This document shows positions 7,424 to 14,547 of a stretch of DNA of 18,934 nucleotides, piece by piece. The notes beneath the pieces are model-generated. The model did not search any database. It saw nothing but the letters and a program-made list of their open reading frames with translations, and was not told the DNA's origin. Source of the stretch: Bacteroidales bacterium UBA1725. GTDB lineage: Bacteria > Bacteroidota > Bacteroidia > Bacteroidales > UBA932. The DNA lies in the NCBI GenBank assembly GCA_002315815.1, contig DCIN01000007.1, forward strand, positions 1-18,934, in the 5' to 3' direction. Every line of letters begins with the position of its first letter. Position 1 is the first letter of the stretch. A program made the position numbers and the translations under genes.

Positions 7424-7429
7424 CATAAT

Positions 7430-8392
7430 ATGGACAGTTTCGGAAGGATTTTCAGAGTGTCGGTGTTCGGAGAGTCGCACGGGCGCGGAGTGGGTGCAGT
7501 GCTGGACGGAGTCCCGGACGGAATCGAACTTGAAGCCTCTGATTTCCGCAATGACATAGACAGAAGAAGACCTTCCGGTCCGGCGGGAAGCTCCCGTCGT
7601 GAGGAAGACGTTCCCGAAATACTCAGCGGTTTGTATGAGGGACACACCACCGGAGCCCCGCTCACCATTTTTTTTCCGAATCACAATACCGAATCGTCAG
7701 ATTATCAAGACTTTGACGCTCTTCCCCGTCCCGGACACGCAGACTATGTGGCGGCGGTCAAATGGGACTGGAACAACGACCCCAGAGGCGGAGGACATTT
7801 TTCGGGCAGACTCACCTTGCCGATAGTTGCCGCTGGCACCGTTGCGAAGAAAATACTTGACGGTATGTCCTTCAATACTTCGCTTGTGGAGCTCGGTGGG
7901 TCGCAGGAACGTGAAAAATGGGATGAGATGATACGAAGTGCGGCAGCGGAGGGGGATTCTCTCGGTGGCATTGTTGAGTGTGTGGTGGACAATGTTCCAA
8001 TAGGACTGGGCGAGCCATTCTGGGACAGTGTGGAATCTCTCGTGTCCCACGCCGTTTTCTCCATCCCGGGTGTGCGCGGCATAGAATTCGGTGACGGTTT
8101 CCGTTCTTCCGCGATGAAGGGTTCGGAACACAATGACCCGTTCGGCCCTCAGGGGCCGATAAAAAACGGTTCCGGAGGAGTGAACGGTGGCATCAGCAAC
8201 GGGGCCCCGCTGCGTTTCCGTGTGGCGGTGAAGCCCTGTTCCAGCATCTCAAAACCGCAGAAAACATATAATTTTGCCAAAGAAAAAATGGATACTCTGG
8301 TTGTGAAGGGCAGGCACGACCTGTGTTTTGCTATGCGCGTTCCTGTCATCGTCGAGGCTATGACTGCGATAGTGCTGGCGGATTTGGTGTAA
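7430..8392 (+). CDS. aroC: Chorismate synthase
   Basis: AroC removes phosphate from 5-enolpyruvylshikimate-3-phosphate to give chorismate, the last common step to aromatic amino acids and folate. It needs reduced FMN. The start is the ATG at 7430 (MDSFGRIFRVS); the TTG at 7421 lies inside the promoter box. The 320-residue protein shows FGESHG near the N-terminus, DIDRRRPSG, PRPGHADY, the RGGGHFSGRLT loop, SLGGIVECVV, IEFGDGF, NGGISNG and the closing GRHDLCFAMRVPVIVEAM. It is somewhat short for the family (often 350-390); the shortening is mainly between AAGTVAKKIL and GDSLGG, with every key loop kept. It is divergent from sufB and is the first gene of a long rightward series. Confidence 0.96.
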   Translation: MDSFGRIFRVSVFGESHGRGVGAVLDGVPDGIELEASDFRNDIDRRRPSGPAGSSRREEDVPEILSGLYEGHTTGAPLTIFFPNHNTESSDYQDFDALPRPGHADYVAAVKWDWNNDPRGGGHFSGRLTLPIVAAGTVAKKILDGMSFNTSLVELGGSQEREKWDEMIRSAAAEGDSLGGIVECVVDNVPIGLGEPFWDSVESLVSHAVFSIPGVRGIEFGDGFRSSAMKGSEHNDPFGPQGPIKNGSGGVNGGISNGAPLRFRVAVKPCSSISKPQKTYNFAKEKMDTLVVKGRHDLCFAMRVPVIVEAMTAIVLADLV

Positions 8393-8400
8393 TGAGAAAT

Positions 8401-8428
8401 GATAACCGATAACTGATAACTGATAACC
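8401..8428. repeat. Four 7-base tandem repeats between aroC and the phosphatase gene
   Basis: GATAACC, GATAACT, GATAACT, GATAACC follow one another without spacer. They begin nine bases after the aroC stop and end 23 bases before the phosphatase ATG. No TAnnTTTG box is present in this 59-base gap. Confidence 0.9.
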
Positions 8429-8451
8429 GGCAATAATACGAACTATTAGAT

Positions 8452-9810
8452 ATGAAAAAAATTGTAACTGCAGTACTCGCACTGTTCATTCTTTGCTCCC
8501 AGGCCGGAGCGCAGACTCCCAAGTATGTCTTTTATTTCATAGGTGACGGTATGGGCCTCAGTCAGGCGTATGCCGCCAAAGCCTTTTATGGAGATGTCAA
8601 TTTTATGAATTTCCCGGTACAGGGTTTCATCTCCACTGTATCTGCAAATTCTCTTGTCACCGATTCTTCTGCAGCAGGCACCGCTCTTGCAACCGGAGTA
8701 AAAATCAAGAACAGCGCTTTGGGTATGGATCCTGACGGCAACAGCCCCAGAACCATCGCTGAGTTTGCCAAGTCCAAAGGATATGGAGTAGGTGTTGCTA
8801 CCAGTGTGGGAGTGAACCACGCCACTCCGGCCTCTTTCTATGGCCACGTTCCCAACAGGAATCTTTATGACCAGCTGGCCGACCAGCTCATCGATTCCAG
8901 AATGGACTTTGCAGCCGGTTCCACTTTTCTTACCGGCAAGGGCAGCAAGCCTCAGATGTTCATAGACAAGGCCAGAGAGAAGGGCATAGAAGTTTTCTTC
9001 GGAAAAGATGAATACAAGACAGTCAAAGGAAAGAGGGTTATATACCTGTCTTCCAACCCCGCCCAGCAGGCACTCAGTTATGCCATTGACCGCAGGAACG
9101 GAGAGACCAAGCTCGCCGATTTCACTGAAGGAGCCATCGATTACCTTTACAGCAACTTCCGCAAGGGTTTCTTCCTGATGGTTGAAGGAGGCAAGATTGA
9201 CTATGCCTGCCACGCCAATGACGCTGCAGCCTGCGTTCACGAAGTGGCTGATTTGGCCGAATCCGTACAGCTTGCACTCAACTTCTACAAACAGCATCCC
9301 AACGAGACCCTTATCATTGTCACTGCCGACCACGAGACCGGAGGATTCACGATGGGAGCGGGAGCATACGAACTTCATCCCGATTTCCTGGCTTCGCAGA
9401 AAGTGTCCAAGGACGTGCTTTCAGCCAAGATTGCCGCACTCCGTATGACCAAGAAAGATGATGTGAGCTGGAATGACATAAAGAACCTGCTCAACAGAGA
9501 GCTTGGGCTCTGGGGCACCATTCCCGTCAATAAAATTCAGGAGAAGGTTTTCACTCAGCTGTACAAGGACTTGATTCTTGACAATTCCGGTGCTGTGGAC
9601 GAGAACCTCTACTCCAAGAACGATCTTCTCACCAAGGCCGCAATAGATTATGTAAACAGGACGGCAATGACCACATTCGCATTCGGGTCGCATTCCGGAA
9701 TCCCCGTTCCGGTATATGTCATCGGTGCCAAGTCCTCCAATTTCAAAGACTGTCACGACAACACCGACATCCCGAAGACGATTCTGTCCGTCACAGGCTG
9801 GGGCAGGTGA
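8452..9810 (+). CDS. Exported alkaline phosphatase (PhoA family)
   Basis: This 452-residue phosphomonoesterase has a signal peptide (hydrophobic 4-16, cleavage likely after GAQ at 21) and should act in the periplasm. The metal and active-site residues of the PhoA family are visible: IGDGMG with Asp32, the nucleophile Ser72 in TDSSAAGTA, and VNHATPASFYGH with His123 and His132. Others are VEGGKIDYACHAND (second metal site), TADHETGG, and the late HSG near the C-terminus. It may release phosphate from sugar phosphates or other extracellular esters. A link to the nearby glycan genes is not shown by the sequence. The start has the usual MKK signal-peptide opening. It probably shares a transcript with aroC, 59 bases upstream, across a 7-base repeat array. 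Confidence 0.95.
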   Translation: MKKIVTAVLALFILCSQAGAQTPKYVFYFIGDGMGLSQAYAAKAFYGDVNFMNFPVQGFISTVSANSLVTDSSAAGTALATGVKIKNSALGMDPDGNSPRTIAEFAKSKGYGVGVATSVGVNHATPASFYGHVPNRNLYDQLADQLIDSRMDFAAGSTFLTGKGSKPQMFIDKAREKGIEVFFGKDEYKTVKGKRVIYLSSNPAQQALSYAIDRRNGETKLADFTEGAIDYLYSNFRKGFFLMVEGGKIDYACHANDAAACVHEVADLAESVQLALNFYKQHPNETLIIVTADHETGGFTMGAGAYELHPDFLASQKVSKDVLSAKIAALRMTKKDDVSWNDIKNLLNRELGLWGTIPVNKIQEKVFTQLYKDLILDNSGAVDENLYSKNDLLTKAAIDYVNRTAMTTFAFGSHSGIPVPVYVIGAKSSNFKDCHDNTDIPKTILSVTGWGR

Positions 9811-9843
9811 AACAGGAGTGAACAATTGTAAACGGCAGAGTCT

Positions 9844-10527
9844 ATGAAGACAAATCAAGAGTACAAGAATGCCGCTCTGGCTGCTCTCAAGGGAAGATGG
9901 GCTCCTGCCCTTGTATCGGCAGTTGTATTTTTCCTGATAATCTATGTGCCACTGGGATTGATATTCACAGGCGAGTCGCTGAAAACACAAATACTGGACA
10001 TAAAGAAGATGCTTCTCGCGACAAGATTATTGACCCTGGGCTATTACTTGTTTATGTTGTTTGTTGTGGTTCCATTGTCCATAGGTATAGCCAACTCCTT
10101 CCGGCTTCTTTATGAGAAAGGAGATGACAAGCTGACTTCCAATATGTTCAACATCTCCTTCGAAGATTATCTACACAAGGTATGGACGGTGTTGCTTATG
10201 GATATCAAGATTTTTCTGTGGTCTTTGCTTTTCGTCATCCCGGGAATCATCAAAGCAATGGAATATTCGATGACCTCATACATAATGGTGGAACATCCCG
10301 AACTTACCGCGAGAGAAGCCATCAAGGCGAGTTCCAGAATGATGAAAGGGCACAGGTATGATCTGTTCTGGTTGTACTTGAGTTTTTTCGGGTGGTATCT
10401 GCTCGCCACCCTCACTTTGGGAATAGGTATGTTCTGGCTTGTTCCATATTTTTGTACAACAGATGTAGCGTTTTATGAGAGCATCAAGGACGAAGGTCAG
10501 CCGGATATAGCCACAGATTGCATTTGA
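9844..10527 (+). CDS. DUF975 family integral membrane protein
   Basis: This 227-residue protein matches the DUF975 family, which occurs widely in Firmicutes and Bacteroidota without a known function. Several hydrophobic segments are visible: about 22-42, 64-83, 119-137, 173-193 and 194-207. Family hallmarks are the N-terminal ALAALKGRWAPAL, VIPGIIKAMEYSMTSYI, EAIKASSRMMKGHRYDLFWLYLSFFGW, and the closing TLGIGMFWLVPY. The start ATG at 9844 is 33 bases after the phosphatase stop, and the next gene is 25 bases downstream, so it is probably part of the same transcript. The gap before it holds the palindrome ACAATTGT (9822-9829), also present before sufD. Confidence 0.9.
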   Translation: MKTNQEYKNAALAALKGRWAPALVSAVVFFLIIYVPLGLIFTGESLKTQILDIKKMLLATRLLTLGYYLFMLFVVVPLSIGIANSFRLLYEKGDDKLTSNMFNISFEDYLHKVWTVLLMDIKIFLWSLLFVIPGIIKAMEYSMTSYIMVEHPELTAREAIKASSRMMKGHRYDLFWLYLSFFGWYLLATLTLGIGMFWLVPYFCTTDVAFYESIKDEGQPDIATDCI

Positions 10528-10552
10528 TTGTCTGATTCGCCTTTCTAACGAA

Positions 10553-10930
10553 ATGACTGATTTGGCAGAAAAGAAAAAGTCAGAAAAGAAAAAGTCAGGA
10601 AAGTTCCTGATGATACCAGCTTTGCTGGGAGCGAATTTCGTCTATTCCTGCACTTCGGTTTTCACAAAGCTGTCGAGTCTTCAGGAACCGTTGAGTGCCA
10701 AGTATTTCCTGTTTCTGGGATGTGCAGTATCCGTACTTGGAATCTACTCCATCCTCTGGCAGCAGATTATCAAGCGGATGCCGGTGTCTGAAGCGTATAT
10801 GTACAAGGGAACTGTACTGCTGTTTGTTCTGGTCATATCCGCGGTTCTCTTCGGAGAATCCATCACACTGCATAACATCATAGGCGCGTCAATGATTGTT
10901 GGCGGAATAGTATTGTTCTCGAAGTCATGA
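10553..10930 (+). CDS. Small EamA/SMR-type membrane protein, first of a pair
   Basis: This 125-residue protein has four predicted helices (about 21-41, 49-69, 84-100 and 103-123) after a Lys-rich cytoplasmic start. That is the size and pattern of small multidrug resistance proteins and of the ArnE/ArnF subunits that flip aminoarabinose on undecaprenyl phosphate. The third helix is preceded by PVSEAYMYKG and followed by LFGESITLHNIIGASMIVGGI, typical of EamA-type halves. The N-terminus carries a duplicated EKKKS unit (15-base tandem repeat at 10568-10597). Its stop overlaps the next start by four bases (ATGA), so the two are probably translated together as a heteromer. A flippase role is inferred from neighbours; drug export is the alternative. 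Confidence 0.75.
   Translation: MTDLAEKKKSEKKKSGKFLMIPALLGANFVYSCTSVFTKLSSLQEPLSAKYFLFLGCAVSVLGIYSILWQQIIKRMPVSEAYMYKGTVLLFVLVISAVLFGESITLHNIIGASMIVGGIVLFSKS
10568..10597. repeat. Two 15-base tandem repeats encoding EKKKS
   Basis: GAAAAGAAAAAGTCA occurs twice with no mismatch and adds five residues in frame to the Lys-rich N-terminus of the first small membrane protein. The lack of divergence suggests a recent duplication. Confidence 0.9.
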
Positions 10931-11265
10931 GTATATGGCACGCAGTAGTGGCAGGTTCTGTCCTTTTGGCGGCATTCGCGCAAATGCTGCTCAAAAAGGG
11001 TGCATCCCTCCCACACCGTTCGTTCATTGCTGAATACCTGAACCCGTGGGTTATCTCCGGTTACTTCATTATGCTGGCTTCGATGGTAATAGATGTGTGG
11101 GCTATCAGCAGAGGTGTTCAGGTCAAGGAGGTCTCCACGATAGAATCATTCAGCTATCTGTTCGTCCCCGTTTTGGGCTGCATCTTCTTCAAAGAAACGA
11201 TAACCCCACGCAAGATGCTCTCGATAGCACTCATTCTGAGTGGAGTAATCATCTTCTTTCTTTGA
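10927..11265 (+). CDS. Small EamA/SMR-type membrane protein, second of a pair
   Basis: This 112-residue protein has four hydrophobic segments (about 4-22, 40-60, 73-89 and 95-112). It is clearly related to the preceding protein in layout, but it has no Lys-rich extension. The last two helices carry VSTIESFSYLFVPVLGCIFFKETITPRKMLSIALILSGVIIF-like EamA features. It starts inside the stop codon of its partner (overlap 10927-10930), the usual sign of fixed stoichiometry. Paired SMR genes such as ArnE/ArnF or EbrA/EbrB work as heterodimers with opposite membrane orientation. Here the following sugar-nucleotide and polyprenyl-phosphate glycosyltransferase genes favour a lipid-linked sugar flippase, but transport of other substrates is not excluded. 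Confidence 0.75.
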   Translation: MSIWHAVVAGSVLLAAFAQMLLKKGASLPHRSFIAEYLNPWVISGYFIMLASMVIDVWAISRGVQVKEVSTIESFSYLFVPVLGCIFFKETITPRKMLSIALILSGVIIFFL

Positions 11266-11313
11266 GAAAAGCACTAAGATTATAATTAATATAAATTGCG
11301 AGCAATCTGGTAT

Positions 11314-11736
11314 ATGAGCAATCTCGAAAAGGCGGCAATCTTGGATCTTAAGAAACTCGGTGACAGCCGGGGCAAGTTGTCATTCGCTCAGGAGGGACTT
11401 CCTCTCCCATTTGACATAGCCCGGGCATACTGGATATATGACGTTCCCGGAGGGGAGAAAAGGGGTGCTCACGCTTTTCGCCGTAATTGTGAGTTCATCG
11501 TGGCACTGAGCGGCAGTTTCGACGTGAGCTTGAGTGACGGAACATCAGAAAGGAAGTTCTCTCTCAACCGTTCGTATTACGGTTTGTATGTACCCAACGG
11601 ATTGTGGAAGATTATGGACAATTTCTCCACGAATTCAATCGCTCTCATTCTCGCATCGGAGGAATTTGATGCGGCTGACTATATTATGGATTTTGAATCA
11701 TTTCTGAAATGGCAAGCGTCTTTGACTGTACGCTGA
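11314..11736 (+). CDS. FdtA/WxcM-like cupin, first of tandem pair, atypical active site
   Basis: This 140-residue protein is a single cupin domain of the FdtA/QdtA/WxcM-like family, whose typical members are dTDP-4-keto-6-deoxyglucose 3,4-ketoisomerases. The family frame is clear: YWIYDVPGGEKRGAHA (39-54), LSGSFDVSLSDGTSERKFSLN, YYGLYVPNGLW, and the ending LILASEEFDAADY. The HxH pair of the active site is broken. His53 is present, but residue 55 is Phe (RGAHAFRR), where the next gene has His55 at the identical position. It may be catalytically weak, have changed chemistry, or act as a partner of its paralogue. The ATG at 11314 is preferred over the TTG at 11296, as family members start close to this point. 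Its 3' end overlaps the next gene by 28 bases. Confidence 0.8.
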   Translation: MSNLEKAAILDLKKLGDSRGKLSFAQEGLPLPFDIARAYWIYDVPGGEKRGAHAFRRNCEFIVALSGSFDVSLSDGTSERKFSLNRSYYGLYVPNGLWKIMDNFSTNSIALILASEEFDAADYIMDFESFLKWQASLTVR

Positions 11737-12122
11737 TATCTCTTCCGAGGAAGGAATTCCCGGAGGGGCAGCTGACATATATCTACAATAATGTCCATAT
11801 CCCTTTCAAGGTGAACCGAGTCTTCTATCTCTATGATATACCGGGAGGGGAGTCCCGTGGCGCGCACGCCCACAAGGAATGTCATCAGCTTCTGGTTGCT
11901 GCCAGCGGTGCCTTCGAGGTTGTTTTGAATGACGGTGCCAGCGAGAGGGTGGTGACTTTGAACCGCCCATATTACGGTCTGCACATTCCTCCGGGAGTCT
12001 GGGCTTCGGAGCAGGGTTTCTCATCCGGTTCTGTCTGCCTTGTTCTGGCTTCCCACAAATACGATGAGAGCGATTACATACGCTCGTGGGAGGATTTCAA
12101 AGCTTATGTCAATAAAGAATAA
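11709..12122 (+). CDS. fdtA: dTDP-4-keto-6-deoxyhexose 3,4-ketoisomerase (FdtA/QdtA-like cupin)
   Basis: This 137-residue cupin has the full active-site motif RGAHAHK (50-56) with Arg50, His53 and His55. It also carries the family pattern VFYLYDIPGGES (38-49), ASGAFEVVLNDGASERVVTLN, YYGLHIPPGVW and LVLASHKYDESDYIRSWEDF. Family members move the keto group of dTDP-4-keto-6-deoxyglucose from C4 to C3, giving the substrate for an FdtB/QdtB aminotransferase. Such an enzyme is encoded at 17488-18624. Whether the product is the galacto (FdtA) or gluco (QdtA) isomer cannot be read by eye, so the symbol is tentative. It overlaps the atypical paralogue by 28 bases and ends four bases before the next glycosyltransferase start. 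Confidence 0.82.
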   Translation: MASVFDCTLISLPRKEFPEGQLTYIYNNVHIPFKVNRVFYLYDIPGGESRGAHAHKECHQLLVAASGAFEVVLNDGASERVVTLNRPYYGLHIPPGVWASEQGFSSGSVCLVLASHKYDESDYIRSWEDFKAYVNKE

Positions 12123-12126
12123 TAAA

Positions 12127-13068
12127 ATGGAAATTTCGGTAGTTGTTGCTGAGTACAAAGGCGCATCGATGATGGATGAGCTTCTGGAAAGGATAAAACG
12201 CAGCCTTGAACCTGTCACTTCCGACTTCGAACTGATATTGGTCAATGATTGTTCTCCTGACGATACTTGGGAGTGTATGAAGCGGGTCTGTGCTCAGGAC
12301 TCACGTATCAAGGGCTTGAATCTCAGTCGTAATTTCGGCGAAAACTACGCAATTACCGCCGGCCTCCGCTATGCTTCGGGAGATTTTGTCATAGTTATGG
12401 ACTGCGACCTGCAGAACCGCCCCGAGGATTTGCCTGCGCTGATTGCCAAGGCGCGGGAGGGTTACGATATTGTCTATGCCCGCCGTGTCGGGAAACGCTT
12501 CAGTATATGGCGTCGATTTTCATCAAAGGCTTATCATACTGTATTTCAGTGGCTCAGCGGAATACGTCAGGATAGTGCTGTTGCCGAATTCGGTATTTAT
12601 TCACGCAAAGTTGTCGATCAGTACAACCGTCTCCCGGAATGTGCACGGTCATTTTCCAGTCTTGTCTCTACTTTGGGCTTCCGTACGTCGACGGTTGACG
12701 TAAGTCATGCGGATAGAAGGGACGGTGAGAGTTCATATACTCTCGGAAAACTGCTTCATCTTGCATCCGATGTCATCATAAGCAACAGCAACAAGCCTCT
12801 GAAAATTGCGGTAGGACTGGGAACAATAATGGTGCTTTTCTCGATAGTCCTCATTATTTACAGTATCATAGAACATTTCTCCACTTCGTTGCCGGCAGGC
12901 TTTTCATCGACCTTCATTTCAATATGGTTTGTCGGCGGAATGAACATTTTCATACTTGGAATCGTCGGGCTGTATGTCGGCAGAATTTTTGACCAGGTTA
13001 AGGGTCGTCCGCTTTTCATCGTATCAGACACACTGAATCTGACAGATTCCGGGAATCCCTTTAAGTGA
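12127..13068 (+). CDS. GtrB/ArnC-like polyprenyl-phosphate glycosyltransferase (GT2)
   Basis: This 313-residue protein has the fold of DPM synthase, GtrB and ArnC, which load a sugar from a nucleotide donor onto undecaprenyl phosphate at the inner membrane. Visible marks are SVVVAEYKG at the start, VNDCSPDDTW (39-48), NFGENYAITAGLRYASGD (69-86), and the metal-binding DCDLQNRPEDLP (92-103). Two C-terminal membrane helices follow (about 225-246 and 262-287), and then the typical GRIFDQVKGRPLFIV tail. The start ATG at 12127 is chosen because the conserved strand begins there; the ATG at 12106 would overlap the cupin. In Arn and Gtr systems this enzyme works with a flippase and a GT-C transferase, and both kinds of protein flank it here. 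Confidence 0.9.
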   Translation: MEISVVVAEYKGASMMDELLERIKRSLEPVTSDFELILVNDCSPDDTWECMKRVCAQDSRIKGLNLSRNFGENYAITAGLRYASGDFVIVMDCDLQNRPEDLPALIAKAREGYDIVYARRVGKRFSIWRRFSSKAYHTVFQWLSGIRQDSAVAEFGIYSRKVVDQYNRLPECARSFSSLVSTLGFRTSTVDVSHADRRDGESSYTLGKLLHLASDVIISNSNKPLKIAVGLGTIMVLFSIVLIIYSIIEHFSTSLPAGFSSTFISIWFVGGMNIFILGIVGLYVGRIFDQVKGRPLFIVSDTLNLTDSGNPFK

Positions 13069-13095
13069 ATATCAAAAACAACAATAGCTGATTGA

Positions 13096-14547
13096 ATGAA
13101 AACCTTTTTAAGATATGACAATCCTATTTGGGCTCTGATTGGGGCGGTTCTGTTCTGCCTGATATACTCCTGGAGCACTTCGCCCCTTTATCAGGTGATG
13201 GGAAGCGATTCCCCGTTCTTCGAACTTATCGGAATGGGCATCACACAGGGCAAGGTTCCCTATGTCGATCTCTTTGACCACAAGGGGCCTCTGCTGTTTT
13301 TCATAAATGCTCTGGGATTCAGTTTCGGAATAGGCAAGACAGGGTTGTTTCTACTTCAAACAGTTTGGATGACAGCCACTTTCATTCTACTGTACAAACT
13401 TGCGCTTCTGTTCTTGTCGGGAGACAGACGCAAGGCCTTCTTCGCCGTTCTTCTTTCAGCTCTTCCTCTCATCGACTTCATTACTGAGGGGAATCAGTGT
13501 GAGGAATGGATGCTGCCTTTCATCTGCCTCTGTCTTCTGTGCTCCTGCCGTTATGTCCTTTCTCCGGATAGAAAGCACTCGCCATCACTCAGCCTGATGT
13601 ATGGAGCTGCATTTGCCATATTGTTCTATATCAGACCGAACGATGCCGTAATGCAGATTGGGGGAATCTATTTCGGTCTGTTCCTGATATGGATTGTCCG
13701 TAAAGAATACAGGCAGATTCTTCCGAACATTGCCGCGTTTCTGGGCGGTTGTATTCTTGTCAGTATACCATTGTGGTGGTATTTCATCGCCAGAGACTCA
13801 GTGCCGGATTTTTTGTACGGAATGATTATTCATAACCTGAGATATACAGGGGACGCACTCTTCACTTGGGGCGGTATCGGGATGATTCTTATTCCTGCAG
13901 TCTGTTATGGGGCTATCTTCCTCTGGACAAGAAAGAATGATTCCGGACGTGAGCTTGCCTTCATTTTCATACCAATATTCGTTTTCACCGTCATACTGGT
14001 AGGCAAGCGTGATTACTATCACTATTTGATACCGACCGTTCCTGCCCTTGCAATCAGTTTCGCTCTTGCATTGCGGAGCAATTGGAAAGCTTATCTGTGG
14101 ACGGTATGTGCATTGTTCGCGATTTTCTCCTTCCGTCAGGACAAATGCATAGTAAGAGCAGTGTCAATGGGCCCTGATTTGAAGGAATTCTACTCCCGGA
14201 CCGACGCTCTTTTCGAAAAGGTTCCGCAGGAACAGCGCAATTCAATATGGAACTATAACCTGTGGCTGTATCCCTGCGAAGACGGCGGTCCTCATATGGT
14301 TTCTCTTTTCGGTGCCTTCGTGCACGCGGGCATCACAATGGGTAACAGGGATATGATATGGTTTCAGGAAGAGTTCTGGGATGAGCCGGTGACTTTCGTG
14401 GACAAACGGCCCGAGTGGCTTGTTATGTGTCCGGAAGAGGAATATATGGAAAACGTGGATTATTTGTACGAGAATTATGATCTGGTGGCATCCACGCCAT
14501 CCGAACCATATTGTGAAATCAGGCTCTACCACCTCAAAGAGGAGTAG
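13096..14547 (+). CDS. GT-C type membrane glycosyltransferase (PMT/ArnT-like)
   Basis: This 483-residue polytopic protein has an N-terminal helix (about 11-27), then a first periplasmic loop with the pattern GSDSPFFELIGMGITQGK and VPYVDLFDHKGPLLFF (36-69). That acidic loop after helix 1 is the hallmark of GT39/PMT-like GT-C enzymes, with Asp38 the likely catalytic or metal residue. About ten further hydrophobic segments follow to about residue 345, and then a soluble periplasmic C-terminal domain of some 130 residues. Such enzymes transfer a sugar from a polyprenyl-phosphate carrier to a periplasmic acceptor such as lipid A, O-antigen or protein. It lies 27 bases after the GtrB-like gene, which would make its donor. 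Its last 14 bases overlap the oppositely oriented GT2 gene. Confidence 0.82.
   Translation: MKTFLRYDNPIWALIGAVLFCLIYSWSTSPLYQVMGSDSPFFELIGMGITQGKVPYVDLFDHKGPLLFFINALGFSFGIGKTGLFLLQTVWMTATFILLYKLALLFLSGDRRKAFFAVLLSALPLIDFITEGNQCEEWMLPFICLCLLCSCRYVLSPDRKHSPSLSLMYGAAFAILFYIRPNDAVMQIGGIYFGLFLIWIVRKEYRQILPNIAAFLGGCILVSIPLWWYFIARDSVPDFLYGMIIHNLRYTGDALFTWGGIGMILIPAVCYGAIFLWTRKNDSGRELAFIFIPIFVFTVILVGKRDYYHYLIPTVPALAISFALALRSNWKAYLWTVCALFAIFSFRQDKCIVRAVSMGPDLKEFYSRTDALFEKVPQEQRNSIWNYNLWLYPCEDGGPHMVSLFGAFVHAGITMGNRDMIWFQEEFWDEPVTFVDKRPEWLVMCPEEEYMENVDYLYENYDLVASTPSEPYCEIRLYHLKEE

Noticed and set aside
7421..7429. TTG start for aroC three codons earlier
   Set aside because: The TTG is part of the TATCTTTG promoter box, and family members begin at the equivalent of the ATG at 7430.
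8401..8428. CRISPR-like array
   Set aside because: The units are only seven bases and contiguous, without spacers; no cas gene is present.
8446..9378. 310-codon leftward open frame opposite the alkaline phosphatase gene
   Set aside because: The phosphatase on the other strand has all active-site motifs; the antisense frame has no recognisable domain and is explained by codon bias.
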